Shown: positions 33,939 through 45,240, counted from the stretch's first letter. The stretch is 64,000 nt of DNA from Microglena sp. YARC (GCA_022414725.1 CM039464.1:1240001-1304000); one strand, 5' to 3'. Notes: generated by a model from the letters alone, not told the origin. Program-made: numbers and translations.

Positions 33939-36369
33939 TGGTCTCGGTCTCCGTCTCGGTCTCGGTCTCGGACCTCGGTCTCGGACTTGAGTCTCTGTCT
34001 CGGTCCTCGGTCTCGACCTGGGCCTGGACCTCTGTCTCGCGACTCGGTCTCGGTCTTGGACCTCGGTCTCGATCCCGAGCCGCTGGGTCACGCGCAACGC
34101 CGGCTGGCGTGTTCCGAGGGCGCTCCGAACGCCGAACCCTTAGGGCTAAATGGCTCCCCCGCCTCCGCTGCCGGCAGTACGCAGTACTGGGTTTGCTCCC
34201 TAATACGGGGGCGGTAACCAGAATGCGACCCCCTGCCCCCCATAGAGTCCCTTGTGGGGTCTGCGCGGGTCTGTGGTCTCGGACCTGGGTCTCGATCTCG
34301 GACCTAGGTCTCGATCTCGGTCTGGGTCTCGATCTCGGACCTGGGTCTCGGACCTGGGTCTGGGTCTCGGTCTTGGTCTGGGTCTCGATCTCGGACCTGG
34401 GTCTCGGTCTCGGTCTGGGTATCGGACCTTGGTCTCGGTCACGGACCTGGGTCTCGGACCTCAGTCTCGATCTCGGTCTGGACCTCGATCTAGGTCTCGG
34501 TCTCGGTCACGGACCTGGACCTCGGTCTCGGTCTTGGACCTCGGTCTAGGACCTCGGTCGCGATCTCGGTCTGGACCTCGATCGCGGTCTCGGTCTTGGT
34601 CTCGGACCTGTGTTTGAACCTCGGTCTCGGTCTTGGACCTCGGTCTCGGACCTCGGTCTCGGTCTTGGACCTCGGTCTCGGTCTACGACCGGTCTCGTCC
34701 TGCGTCTCGGTCTCGCACCTCGGTCTCGGTCTCGGACCTCGACCTCGGACCTAGGTCTCGACCTTGGTCTCGCACCTCGGTCTCGGTCTCGGACCTAGGT
34801 CTCGGTCCCGCTGAGTCATGCGCAACGCCGGCTGGCGTGTCCCGAGAGCGCTCCGAACGCCGAACCCTTAGGGCTGAATGGCTTTCCCTCCGCCTCCTCC
34901 TCCCCCGCCGGCAGTACGCCTGCTGTACTGGGTTTGCTCCCTAATACGGGGGCGGTAATAAACAGGCTGTAAACCAGAATGCCGCCCCCTGCCCCCCCTT
35001 GGGTCCCCTGTGAGGTCTGCGCGGGTCTGTGGGTCTGTGGTCTCGGTCTCGTTCTCGGACCTGGGTCTCGACCTCGATCTCTGACCTCGGTCTCGGACCT
35101 CGGACCTGGGTCTCGATCTCGGATCTCTGACCTCGGTCTCGGACCTCGGACCTGGGTCTCGATCTCGATCTGGGTCTCGGACCTCGGTCTCGGTCACGGA
35201 CCTCGGTCTCGATCTCGGTCTGAGTCTCGGACCTCGGTCTCGATCTCGGTCTGAGTCTCGGACCTCGGTTTCGATCTCGGTCTGAGTCTCGGACCTCGGT
35301 CTCTGTCTCGACCTCGGTCACGGACCTCGGACCTCGGTCTCGGGTCTCGGTCTCGGACCTCGGACCTCGGTCTCGACCTCGGTCTCGCACCTGGGTCTCG
35401 ACCTCGGTCTCGCACCTGCGTCTCGGTCTCGGACCTGGGTCTTGGTCCCGAGCCGCTGAGTCACGCGCAACGCCGGCTGGCGTGTCCCGAGAGCGCTCCG
35501 AACGCCGAACCCTTAGGGCTAAATGGCTCCTCCTCCTCCTCCTCCTCCTCCCCCGGCAGTACGCCCGCCGTACTGGGTTTGCTCCCTAATACGGGGGCGG
35601 TAAGAAAGTTAAGGGGCGGTTAAGTTCGGTTGATGAACCAGAATGCCGCCCCCTGCCCCCCCTTGGGTCCCTTGTGAGGTCTGCGCGGGTCTTCATCTCG
35701 GTCTCAGACCTGGGTCTCGGTCTCGGTTTAGGTCTCGGACCTCAGTCTCGGACCTGTGTCTCGACCTTGGTCTCGGACCTCGGTCACGGTCACGGTCACG
35801 GACCTCGGTCTCGATCTCGAACCTCGATCTCGGTCTCACACCTCGGTCTCGGTCACGGACCTCGGACTCGATCTTGGTCTGGCTCTCGGACCTCGTTCTC
35901 GGTCTACGTCTCGGTCTCGACCTGGGTCTCGGTCTGGGACCTAGGTCTCGGACCTCGGTGTCGGTCTACGTCTCGGTATCGAGCCGCTGAGTCACGCGCA
36001 ACGCCGGCTGGCGTATCCCGAAGGCCCTCCGAAACGCCGAACCCTTAGGGCCAACTTTCCTCCTCCTCCTCCTCCTCCTCCGCTGCCTCCCCCGGCAGTA
36101 CGCCTGCCGTACTGGTTTTGCTCCCTAATACGGGGGCGGTAACCAGAATGCCGCCCCCTGCCCCCCTTGGGTCCCCTGTGAGGTCTGCGCGGGTCTGTGG
36201 GTCTGTGGTCTCGGTCTCGGTCTCGGACCTGGGTCTCGATCTCGGTCTCGGACCTCGGCCTCGAACCTCGGACCTGGGTCTCGATCTCGGACCTAGGTCT
36301 GGGTCTCGATCTCGGACATAGGTCTAGGTCTCGATCTCGGACCTAGGTCTGAGTCTCGATCTCGGACCT

Positions 36370-38699
36370 GGGTCTCGGTCTCGGTCTTGCACCTCGGTCT
36401 CGGTCTCGGTCTCGGACCTCGGTCTCGGTCACGGACCTGGGTCTCGACCTGCGTCTCGGTCTCGGACCTCGGTCTCGGTCACGGACCTGGGTCTCGACCT
36501 GCGTCTTGGTCTTTGTCTCGGACCTCGGTCTTGGACCTGGGTCTCGGACCTCGGTTTCGGTCTCGGACTCGGGTCTCGACCTCGGTCTCGCACCTAGGTC
36601 TCGGTCTCGGTCTCGGACCTCGGTCTCGGTCCCGAGCCGCTGAGTCACGCGCAACGCCAGCTGGCGTTTCCCGAAGGCCCTCCTAAACGCCGAACCCTTA
36701 GGGCTAAACTTGTCCTCCTCCTCCTCCGCCTCCTCCCCCGCCGGCAATACGCCTGCCGTACTGGGTTTGCTCCCTAATACGGGGGCGGTAATGAGATATG
36801 GTGACGTCACGAAGTTGGAGCGCGCCTCTTAAAAATCACGCTGCTTTGGAGTCCCGCATCCTTCTTTCTTTCTCGGACACTCATCATTGATCGCACATTT
36901 TCTCTAAGATGGATTCGCAGCAGTAGTGCACCGTCCCTGCCACGCAATTTTCGACTTTCACTTTTGTCCCGTGTGAACGAAAAAAGGTTTGGATGTACGA
37001 CAGAAACGCCCAACTATAACCCATAACTCAGACCCAAACCTGTCTCGTCTGACCGACCTCACACTCACCTGCCGTCTCGTCTGACCGACCTCACACTCAC
37101 CTGCCGTGGGCAGATCAAAATAAGTTTTTCAATCAATACTAGTACGATTGTGGCCGGTGGCCACACCTGCTCTCACAAAGACCCCCCCCTCCCGCCCCCC
37201 CCTAATCATAGTACGGGGCCCGTTTGGGCTTTGGCCACACCTATTTGGGGCTGGTTACATAATGGTTTACACTTCCCCCCCCCCCCCCCCCCCCCCCCCA
37301 TTCACACACCACCACCACCAAACCATTATCCGCCCCCTCCCCCCTTTCCTCCGGTTGGCCACACCTGTTTTGGGCTGGGTTGCAAAACGGTTTTCTCTGC
37401 AGTGCATGCAACTTAAAACATTGACGGACGCATATCCCTTGCGATGGTCTCCTTTGTGCACCCACGAGCACACAAACACCACCGTACTCCCCCCCCCCCC
37501 CCCCCCCCCCCCCCAGTTATCTCCACCCCCACCCCCACCCAACCATGTACCCCCCACAAACATACTCCCTTACTCTTCCTGACATATTTCCTGACTCCAT
37601 CTCTTCCCCCATCCCAGCCATCCCACCAGCCCCACCCTCTCCCCACTCTCATCCCTCCCCTCCCTCATTCACGCACCCACCAGCACACACATACTTCATA
37701 TCTGCCTCCCTCCACTTCAGCTGTGGGCTTTGCCATAGCTGAAAGGCAAACGGGACGAAGAGCATCGACAACGTTTGCGCATCATCCGACTCCGCTAAAA
37801 GCATCGGACCTGCTTCCCTGCCACCACAGCTGTGATCGATAGTCGACCCCACTGAAAAAGCTGAACCTGCGCAATCGCAACTGTACATAACTAAAGCTTC
37901 TTCTTAGCGAGCATGTGTTCAGTTCGGCCAAAGAACAATCCTGTTCACCGCAACTGCTCCCGAAGTCAACTCGATCTGAGACTTGGAAACATCGCCAGGT
38001 TCATCCATTCGACTTTGCCGCGTGCTCGCTATAGCACAATGCACAGCGACGACATGTTTCTCGATGCAGTGGGAAGAAGTTGCAGTCAAGTTGCTGATTT
38101 GAGATGTTCGGTCAAGTTAGGGAGAGAATGCTTAGCGAGATTTTTCATTCGGTCAACTTTGATGTGTGCTTGTAATGGCACAATGCGGAGCGACATGTTT
38201 CTCAATGCAGTGGGAAGAATTTGCATTCAAGTTTGTGACATGGGATGGATGCGATTCGGACATTTCTTACAGGTCGGATGACTCACCACGTCACCTCCCG
38301 TTGTGCGCAGCGACAGGTCTCTTGACGCAAGGGAAAGGTCTTGCAGAAAAGCTTGTAGGAAGACGAACTGTAGCGCTACCGAAATCAGGTGGATGAACTC
38401 AGGCGGGAAAAGGAGAAATCGGGCGGGATGCGCAACAGGTAGAATACGCAGGAGGCGAAGGTTGCATAAGGCAGAATTCGCAGGAGGCCAATCAGGCAGA
38501 AGTTGAAGCAGTAGGGATCAAAATCTGGAATTGGCTGAGCGGGAATTGGCTGGGCGGGAAGTCGGTTAACTCGGTTACGCGATGACACCACGACCGCGAC
38601 CACGACCACGACCACGACCGCCATGATTTCTTTACATATATAGAAGATGGTAAGAAACGTCCCGAGAAACTTGAGCTTGATTCTTATTAATCTTATGAG
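36370..38699. repeat. 2.33-kb tandem duplication, copy 1
   Basis: Segments 36370-38699 and 38700-41029 are nearly identical, with offsets of 2326-2330 bp. The join is seen at 38697, where cttattaatcttatgag runs into the satellite word tctcggtctcggtc. Differences I could find are mainly single-base length changes in A or C runs, plus one ctcttcc/ttcttcc substitution. Contents: the satellite edge, a tgacgtcac palindrome (36803), three ggccacacct repeats with poly-C, a degenerate triplicate near 38030-38350, and a cgaccacgac repeat near 38590. Confidence 0.9.
37913..38281 (+). other. Unassigned 122-codon open frame built on a degenerate triplicate (copy at 40243-40611)
   Basis: The frame starts at an ATG and contains two diverged internal repeats with the pattern RSDMFLNAVGR-C-Q (about residues 44-60 and 90-108). 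A third copy follows out of frame near 38300. The encoded protein is rich in Cys and Arg and matches nothing I know. The internal duplication and lack of splice or promoter context make it doubtful as a gene. An acceptor-like cacttcag precedes a short open stretch at 37722. Confidence 0.2.
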
Positions 38700-41029
38700 T
38701 CTCGGTCTCGGTCTTGCACCTCGGTCTCGGTCTCGGTCTCGGACCTCGGTCTCGGTCACGGACCTGGGTCTCGACCTGCGTCTCGGTCTCGGACCTCGGT
38801 CTCGGTCACGGACCTGGGTCTCGACCTGCGTCTTGGTCTTTGTCTCGGACCTCGGTCTTGGACCTGGGTCTCGGACCTCGGTTTCGGTCTCGGACTCGGG
38901 TCTCGACCTCGGTCTCGCACCTAGGTCTCGGTCTCGGTCTCGGACCTCGGTCTCGGTCCCGAGCCGCTGAGTCACGCGCAACGCCAGCTGGCGTTTCCCG
39001 AAGGCCCTCCTAAACGCCGAACCCTTAGGGCTAACTTGTCCTCCTCCTCCTCCGCCTCCTCCCCCGCCGGCAATACGCCTGCCGTACTGGGTTTGCTCCC
39101 TAATACGGGGGCGGTAATGAGATATGGTGACGTCACGAAGTTGGAGCGCGCCTCTTAAAAATCACGCTGCTTTGGAGTCCCGCATCCTTCTTTCTTTCTC
39201 GGACACTCATCATTGATCGCACATTTTCTCTAAGATGGATTCGCAGCAGTAGTGCACCGTCCCTGCCACGCAATTTTCGACTTTCACTTTTGTCCCGTGT
39301 GAACGAAAAAAGGTTTGGATGTACGACAGAAACGCCCAACTATAACCCATAACTCAGACCCAAACCTGTCTCGTCTGACCGACCTCACACTCACCTGCCG
39401 TCTCGTCTGACCGACCTCACACTCACCTGCCGTGGGCAGATCAAAATAAGTTTTTCAATCAATACTAGTACGATTGTGGCCGGTGGCCACACCTGCTCTC
39501 ACAAAGACCCCCCCCTCCCCGCCCCCCCCCTAATCATAGTACGGGGCCCGTTTGGGCTTTGGCCACACCTATTTGGGGCTGGTTACATAATGGTTTACAC
39601 TTCCCCCCCCCCCCCCCCCCCCCCCCCCCATTCACACACCACCACCACCAAACCATTATCCGCCCCCTCCCCCCTTTCCTCCGGTTGGCCACACCTGTTT
39701 TGGGCTGGGTTGCAAAACGGTTTTCTCTGCAGTGCATGCAACTTAAAACATTGACGGACGCATATCCCTTGCGATGGTCTCCTTTGTGCACCCACGAGCA
39801 CACAAACACCACCGTACTCCCCCCCCCCCCCCCCCCCCCCCCCCAGTTATCTCCACCCCCACCCCACCCAACCATGTACCCCCCACAAACATACTCCCTT
39901 ATTCTTCCTGACATATTTCCTGACTCCATCTCTTCCCCCATCCCAGCCATCCCACCAGCCCCCACCCTCTCCCCACTCTCATCCCTCCCCTCCCTCATTC
40001 ACGCACCCACCAGCACACACATACTTCATATCTGCCTCCCTCCACTTCAGCTGTGGGCTTTGCCATAGCTGAAAGGCAAACGGGACGAAGAGCATCGACA
40101 ACGTTTGCGCATCATCCGACTCCGCTAAAAGCATCGGACCTGCTTCCCTGCCACCACAGCTGTGATCGATAGTCGACCCCACTGAAAAAGCTGAACCTGC
40201 GCAATCGCAACTGTACATAACTAAAGCTTCTTCTTAGCGAGCATGTGTTCAGTTCGGCCAAAGAACAATCCTGTTCACCGCAACTGCTCCCGAAGTCAAC
40301 TCGATCTGAGACTTGGAAACATCGCCAGGTTCATCCATTCGACTTTGCCGCGTGCTCGCTATAGCACAATGCACAGCGACGACATGTTTCTCGATGCAGT
40401 GGGAAGAAGTTGCAGTCAAGTTGCTGATTTGAGATGTTCGGTCAAGTTAGGGAGAGAATGCTTAGCGAGATTTTTCATTCGGTCAACTTTGATGTGTGCT
40501 TGTAATGGCACAATGCGGAGCGACATGTTTCTCAATGCAGTGGGAAGAATTTGCATTCAAGTTTGTGACATGGGATGGATGCGATTCGGACATTTCTTAC
40601 AGGTCGGATGACTCACCACGTCACCTCCCGTTGTGCGCAGCGACAGGTCTCTTGACGCAAGGGAAAGGTCTTGCAGAAAAGCTTGTAGGAAGACGAACTG
40701 TAGCGCTACCGAAATCAGGTGGATGAACTCAGGCGGGAAAAGGAGAAATCGGGCGGGATGCGCAACAGGTAGAATACGCAGGAGGCGAAGGTTGCATAAG
40801 GCAGAATTCGCAGGAGGCCAATCAGGCAGAAGTTGAAGCAGTAGGGATCAAAATCTGGAATTGGCTGAGCGGGAATTGGCTGGGCGGGAAGTCGGTTAAC
40901 TCGGTTACGCGATGACACCACGACCGCGACCACGACCACGACCACGACCGCCATGATTTCTTTACATATATAGAAGATGGTAAGAAACGTCCCGAGAAAC
41001 TTGAGCTTGATTCTTATTAATCTTATGAG
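38700..41029. repeat. 2.33-kb tandem duplication, copy 2
   Basis: This is the second copy of the unit described at 36370-38699. It starts inside a hexamer block (ctcggtcttgcacctcgg) and ends at cttattaatcttatgag. After that, unique sequence (gcgattaggccgcg) begins and the hexamer satellite is not seen again to the right. Confidence 0.9.
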
Positions 41030-41163
41030 GCGATTAGGCCGCGATTGGGTACCCTATATTTATAACTTTATCATTTTTCAGTATTTGGTCACTGAATGCT
41101 ATACGATACGAGATACATGCCAGCAGGGTTGTTCAGAACGCTACGTCCTGCGTTGCAGACGCA

Positions 41164-41260
41164 ATGTCGAAGGGTCCGTTGGATCCCGAGAAGCAACATT
41201 CGTCTGTTGAGTCGCGGAGCAGCTTCAGTGGGTTGGATGTGTCTCAGGACGCAGGCTATG
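41164..41260 (+). other. Possible short coding start followed by repeats
   Basis: From the ATG at 41164 about 28 codons (MSKGPLDPEKQHSSVESR...) have a non-repetitive, hydrophilic composition. An acceptor-like catttttcag lies upstream at 41081-41090. The frame then enters tandem repeats and loses coding character. It may be the start of an exon or chance; no family is recognised. Confidence 0.2.
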
Positions 41261-41580
41261 CTGGTTATGTTGCGTCTCAGGACGCAGGCTATGCAATTGG
41301 TGCTATGCAATTGGTTGCTGCTATGCAATTGGTTGCTGCTATGCAATTGGTTGCTGCTATGCAATTGGTGCTATGCAATTGCTGCTATGCAATTGGTTGC
41401 TGCTATGCAATTGGTGCAACTGGTGCTATGCAATTGCTATGCTATTGGTTGCGTGTCAGGACGCAGAGCTGGGGGTCCTCCTGAACAACCCTGGTGTCCA
41501 CGTGTCAGGATGCAGAGCTAGGGGTCCTCCTGAACAACCCTGGTGTCCACGTGTCAGGATGCAGAGCTGGGGGTCCCCCA
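41255..41580. repeat. 18-bp and 49-bp short tandem repeats
   Basis: A gctatgcaattggttgct unit of 18 bp repeats from about 41290 to 41450 with partial units. It is followed by two and a half copies of a 49-bp unit with gtgtcagga.gcagagct, gggggtcctcctgaac and aaccctggtgtccac (41451-41580). The word ggacgcag.gct links the two arrays, suggesting they grew from neighbouring sequence. Confidence 0.75.
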
Positions 41581-41712
41581 GCTCTGAGTCCCAGCGAGGG
41601 CCCTACTGGACAAGCAACCCTGCATACAAGCAGCGCACATAAATATAGTGTAATTAACAGTGGCTGTTGCAGTATGTTCTCCTTCGTGGTGTGTGGTGTG
41701 TGTGTATGTAGG

Positions 41713-41855
41713 TTACAGTCCAGGGGTAGGCCAAATAGGCTAAAAGGACTTGCTCAACCGTATAGGAAGGGCTTAAAAAGAAAAAGCACTGGTGAACTGA
41801 ACCCCAAACAATCGTTTAACAGATGGGGGCGGGGGCCCTAAGTTCGTGCTACAGT
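41713..41855. repeat. Dispersed repeat, copy 1 (copy 2 at 46459-46916)
   Basis: Shared words in order are ttacagtccagggg, caaatagg.ta.aaggactt, aaaaagaaaa, tgaactgaaccc.aaa and aatcgtt, ending near gggggcc and gtgct. In copy 2 the element is split by a SINE. No coding capacity was seen. The type of element is unknown. Confidence 0.55.
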
Positions 41856-41859
41856 GATA

Positions 41860-42722
41860 ATTTAATTCTACAATATAATTAAATCATCATCTCAGCTGGG
41901 ATGGTAATTCAATTGTGCGATTAAAATCGCATTTTTAATATATTGGAGTGAGGGGAAAAGGGTCCTCAGAATTTCACATTTTTTCGGAGTCGATTGCTTA
42001 CATCCTTCACTAACCGCTACTATTTCCACAGAGCCACACACACCGATCCTGCTGGACTTTTTATGGCGTTTGCTGTCTCCCTCTCACAACAACAAACATA
42101 CTGCAGTCTTCCCCAATTCAGGTTAAGTTTTCAATTTCTCAAATATAACACTTCTATCAATCTATCCTTAAAAAATGCATTTCATCTGCTACCACTCTTT
42201 TACCATAAATTAGCATATCTCAGCACCTGCAAATTCTACTAGAACGAGAGGTACTCCTATCGGATTAGACATTCAAATTGTGAGCTTTAAGACTACGACA
42301 TGCTATGCATTTAATCTAAATTTTATGAACTTCACACTCTGTAGTCTGTACTGAAGACCCACCAAACCAGCTAGGTACTGCACGAGTAAGTGAGAGGAGA
42401 GTGGGGGGTGGGACGTTAGGAGTGGGATTGGGGTTGCGGATGTGTGGTGGGAGGTGGGAGATTGTGTGTGGGGGTGGGGCAACGGCCAACGGGCCTAACC
42501 ATGGGCACGGCAACTTGTGGAGTACAGCAACGTCCATTTTAACTTCGCCAGCGTGTCACTCATTATCCACTCGCCGCATGCGAAATCACGAGAGGAGAGG
42601 TTTCTGACCGCGATGCTGATGCTCGAAATGAATTCTGTCTGAATGAAGTATTGCGCAAGGGCGTCGAGAAAGCCATGCGCTAAAAATATAACAGAGCTTT
42701 TGCTCGGCAAGTTCAATCGAGT
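41860..42722. other. Unassigned region including a G-rich tract
   Basis: Bases 41860-42300 are AT-rich with no ORF I can support. Bases 42385-42485 are strongly purine-rich on the plus strand (gggaggtgggag, gtgtgggggtggggc) and could form G-quadruplexes. The caacttgtggagtac word at 42509-42523 is repeated in the hairpin at 43168. A 73-codon minus-strand frame (42495-42716) of balanced composition exists but cannot be linked to a family. Confidence 0.4.
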
Positions 42723-42920
42723 TTATTTAGTGGGATGTCGATTTCCAACTCGCACATTGAGGGAATCGACATCTCGGTCTGCGAGCTCCTGCGTTTCCGA
42801 GCGTCCACCCCTTCCAAATCTACAAATGGCAGGTACAAGCTCTACTCCTTGCGCAATGATCCTGCTATCTAGCATCCTGAACAGTTTCGCATGCGGCTCG
42901 AAATTTGATCGCCCGGAAAA
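42723..42920 (-). CDS. Possible terminal exon of an unidentified minus-strand gene
   Basis: After an acceptor-like CCCTTAG (42925-42921) the minus strand is open for 65 codons to TAA at 42725-42723. The composition is balanced and charged (for example KLFRMLDSRIIAQGVELV and ETQELADRDVDSLNV), unlike the repeat translations around it. The plus strand is open over the same bases (42643-42924) but gives a Ser/Cys-rich product. No upstream exon was found and the family is not recognised. Confidence 0.22.
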   Translation of the reverse strand, partial: FSGRSNFEPHAKLFRMLDSRIIAQGVELVPAICRFGRGGRSETQELADRDVDSLNVRVGNRHPTK

Positions 42921-43167
42921 CTAAGGGCCACAAATAGTTTTTTTTGCCGCTGACGGTCCGCTGACGCCAATTTCAGGCCAAATCCCTTGTACTTAATTCA
43001 GTACATCTTCATACAGCAGCAATATTATAGGTTTGATACCCTGTTGATTTGAGTTGATTTGAGTTGTAATGAGATGAGAAGACAGTTCCATGAATCCAAT
43101 AGCTACAAAAAACGTAAAAACGTAAAGACGGAGGTGTCTATATAAAGCAGCAATAATATAGGTACTT

Positions 43168-43202
43168 CAACTTGTGGAGTACTTTCAGTACTCCACAAGT
43201 TG
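43168..43202. repeat. Perfect 16-bp hairpin with a 3-nt loop
   Basis: CAACTTGTGGAGTACT and its exact reverse complement AGTACTCCACAAGTTG are separated by ttc. One arm also occurs at 42509-42523 with its flank (gcacggcaacttgtggag). Part of the flank (gccgtgcatgggtt) is present here in inverted form, so the hairpin may be the junction of an inverted duplication rather than an RNA signal. Confidence 0.8.
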
Positions 43203-43420
43203 CCGTGCATGGGTTGGTCCCCCAGTGACGATCCCAGTGCCAGCTAGGTAGTGCACGTGCATCAATCATTTCCATTCCTGCGTATAATGTGACCGGTCCC
43301 CAAGACTCGCAGACGCAATCACATTCTCCTCCCCCTGCACCACGCCCCTCTTCTGGCTTGTGCTACTCTTGGATTTAAACTTCACAACTTCTTCGAGAGG
43401 CATTTAGAAGTTTCGAGACG

Positions 43421-43487
43421 ATGACCAGCCCAGCCGTGTTCTGGTTTGGCTTGCTCGCGACCTTGTTTTGGTCAGCGATCATGGTTG
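43421..43487 (+). CDS. Putative first exon: membrane anchor or signal peptide
   Basis: The ATG at 43421 begins MTSPAVFWFGLLATLFWSAIM, a short polar start and one strong hydrophobic helix. It ends one base into a codon at a canonical donor, G followed by GTGAGT (43488-43493). The unique upstream DNA, with ttcttcgagaggc just before the start, could be a 5' UTR. A type II membrane anchor is what APMAP/strictosidine-synthase-like proteins have, and the matching exon is at 49875 on the same strand. Direct joining is out of phase, so at least one exon of length 3n+2 must lie between. A 47-nt candidate at 46500-46546 fits the phase but needs a weak GAG acceptor and a donor contributed by a SINE. Confidence 0.4.
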
Positions 43488-43739
43488 GTGAGTTTGGGTC
43501 ATGCATCGCCACTGTCGATTACAAAAACTCCTTGCCCCCCCCCCCCCCCCCCCCCTCCCCCCCACACACCACCCACACTACCCCCCCCATCCCACCCACC
43601 TAATTGCACTTCCATGTACCTTTCATTCTGGGTCCCTCGTCTAGTCATTCCTCATGCACCTGGACGTGTCATTCGACTATGTTCACCCATGTGATTGCTC
43701 TCTAAACCCATTAGTGTTGTGTGGTAGTGTTCACACTCA

Positions 43740-45240
43740 TAGCTTTTCTTTTCGGCTACAAGCAGCAGCTCCCCTGACTGGACATTGAGCCAAACCAAAT
43801 GCGAGCTATTGCACCAGCAGACACAACCAGCAGACACAACCAGCTGTCCAGAACTGCTTAGATATTTTGGGTTAGGTGGCTGGGTAAAGGAGCTGCTTAG
43901 AAACTACAGCTTGTAGCTGAAAAGAAAAGCCCTGTTCATACTACCCATGCATGCTCCGCTTGTAGATGATGAGCAGCCTACGCTGGTAAAATAGCCACGA
44001 CACTTGAACCCTTGTTTTGGTCTAATAACAACAACTGGTAAATCAACTGGCGAATTGCCCTTTGTAAGCGACCACAATCGGTAGATTTTTGTTGTTATCT
44101 TTCCAGTGCTAGAGGCTCGTAGGCTATCTGTGATGCTGCATGGTATATCTCTCTATCCTGTCAAAACCAGTAAGCTTATGTTTTTTTTCTTTCAGCTATT
44201 AGCAGCAGCTGCTAGGTAGCTTCCTGAGCCAGCCACTGGGCTAAGCCCCTATATTTCGACAGTTCTGGTCAGCGGATACTGTCAGCTTCCAGACACACAA
44301 GGCATCGCTTTAGCTTTGGCTGAATAGCCAGTCAGGGGAGCTGCCTAGAAGCTGCTGCTTTTAGCTGGAAAGAAAAACACTGAGTAAGCTGGTAGTAAGC
44401 ATCCTCAGAGCCCAATCTACCAGAGCTTTTCTATGCGGCTACCAGCAGCAGCTTCGAGGCAGCTCCCCAAGACTGCCACTAGGCCAAACCCGAACATTCC
44501 AGGAGCACTGGAAAGCTGGTGATAACAGCTTTCAAGTGAACTAGGTTGCTGTATAGTTGGACGAAGAGAGAGCCCAGGAGCTGCCTAGAAGCTGCTGCTC
44601 GTAGCTGAAAAGAAAAGCTATGGTGTGTGGTACACAGAAAATTGGCGGAGCGTGTTGGCAACGGAATCTAGCGGACCGAAGCCAGTTAGTTACGAGGCCG
44701 TTGGCTGACGTGTCTGGCTTCGTCTCGGTCGTTGGTCGGTCAAACGGACAACGGAGTGACCAGGGGGCTACGACCTCCTAGAAGGGGGGGGGGCTACGCC
44801 AAAAACACTGCCTAGAAGCTGCTGCTCGTAGCTGAAAAGATAGGCTATGGTGTGTGGTAGCGTTTACACTACCCAAGCATGCTCCGCTAGAGGACGATGA
44901 GCAGCCTAGAGGCTGAAAGACAGCAATGCTTTTTTTCAGCTACCAACAGCAGCTTCTAGACAGCTCCCCTAGCTTGCTAACCAGCCAAACCTATATCAGT
45001 GCATTGCATCTTGAACCTGGCAGAACCATATTTCCAGTACTGTTGAAATCTAGGAGCTTTGCCCAGTGGCTAGCTCTGGGAGCTGCCTAGAAGCTGCTTC
45101 TCATAGATGGAAAGACAAGGTATGATGGACGATCTGTGATGCTGCATGGCATTAGGTTTTTTCTTTTCGGCTTTTCATCGCAGCTTCTTGGCAGCTCCCT
45201 GAGCCGGCCACTGGGCTGCACTGAACTATGTAAGCACTTC
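43740..45240. repeat. Cluster of family A foldback elements
   Basis: Four recognisable hairpin elements of about 180-210 bp lie at about 43745-43930, 44180-44385, 44424-44630 and 44930-45122. A right half lies at 44808-44850 and a left half at 45155-45230. Left arms read ttttcttttcagctac, agcagcagcttctaggcagct and a cc.ctgagcc tail. Right arms are the inverse: gggagctgcctagaagctg, ctgctcgtagctgaaaag and aaaagc. The centres differ. Tracts such as ggtgtgtggtag and agcatgctccgct between elements are also repeated. No transposase is present. The segment 44683-44765 is shared with 5217-5300. Confidence 0.7.

Larger units (their letters stand above)
13265..36790. repeat. Complex hexamer satellite with about 30 conserved spacers
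   Basis: About 23.5 kb consist of blocks of related hexamers (ggtctc, ggtctg, gatctc, ggacct). The blocks alternate with a spacer of about 200-300 bp. The spacer reads, in order: gagccgctgagtcacgcg, aacgccggctggcgt, gaacccttagggctaa, a (tcc)n run, gccggcagtacgcctgccg, gggtttgctccctaatac, gggggcggtaacc, gaatgccgcccc, and gtgaggtctgcgcgggtctg. The gaacccttagggcta word marks spacers near 15010, 15460, 16097, 16936, 17315, 18241, 18805, 19355, 20523, 20935, 21828, 22245, 23569, 23985, 24895, 26284, 26569, 27307, 28408, 29035, 29998, 30415, 31827, 32518, 33576, 34135, 34864, 35508, 36040 and 36697, and again at 39018. Long ORFs in all frames (up to 480 codons; RS-, LG- or ET-repeats) exist only because the hexamers contain no stop codons. 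Confidence 0.9.

Noticed and set aside
38582..38636. RGG-box protein end (GRGRGRG) on the minus strand
   Set aside because: The frame is short, begins without an ATG or acceptor, and the ATG-started frame gives poly-Val. It is a cgaccacgac microsatellite.
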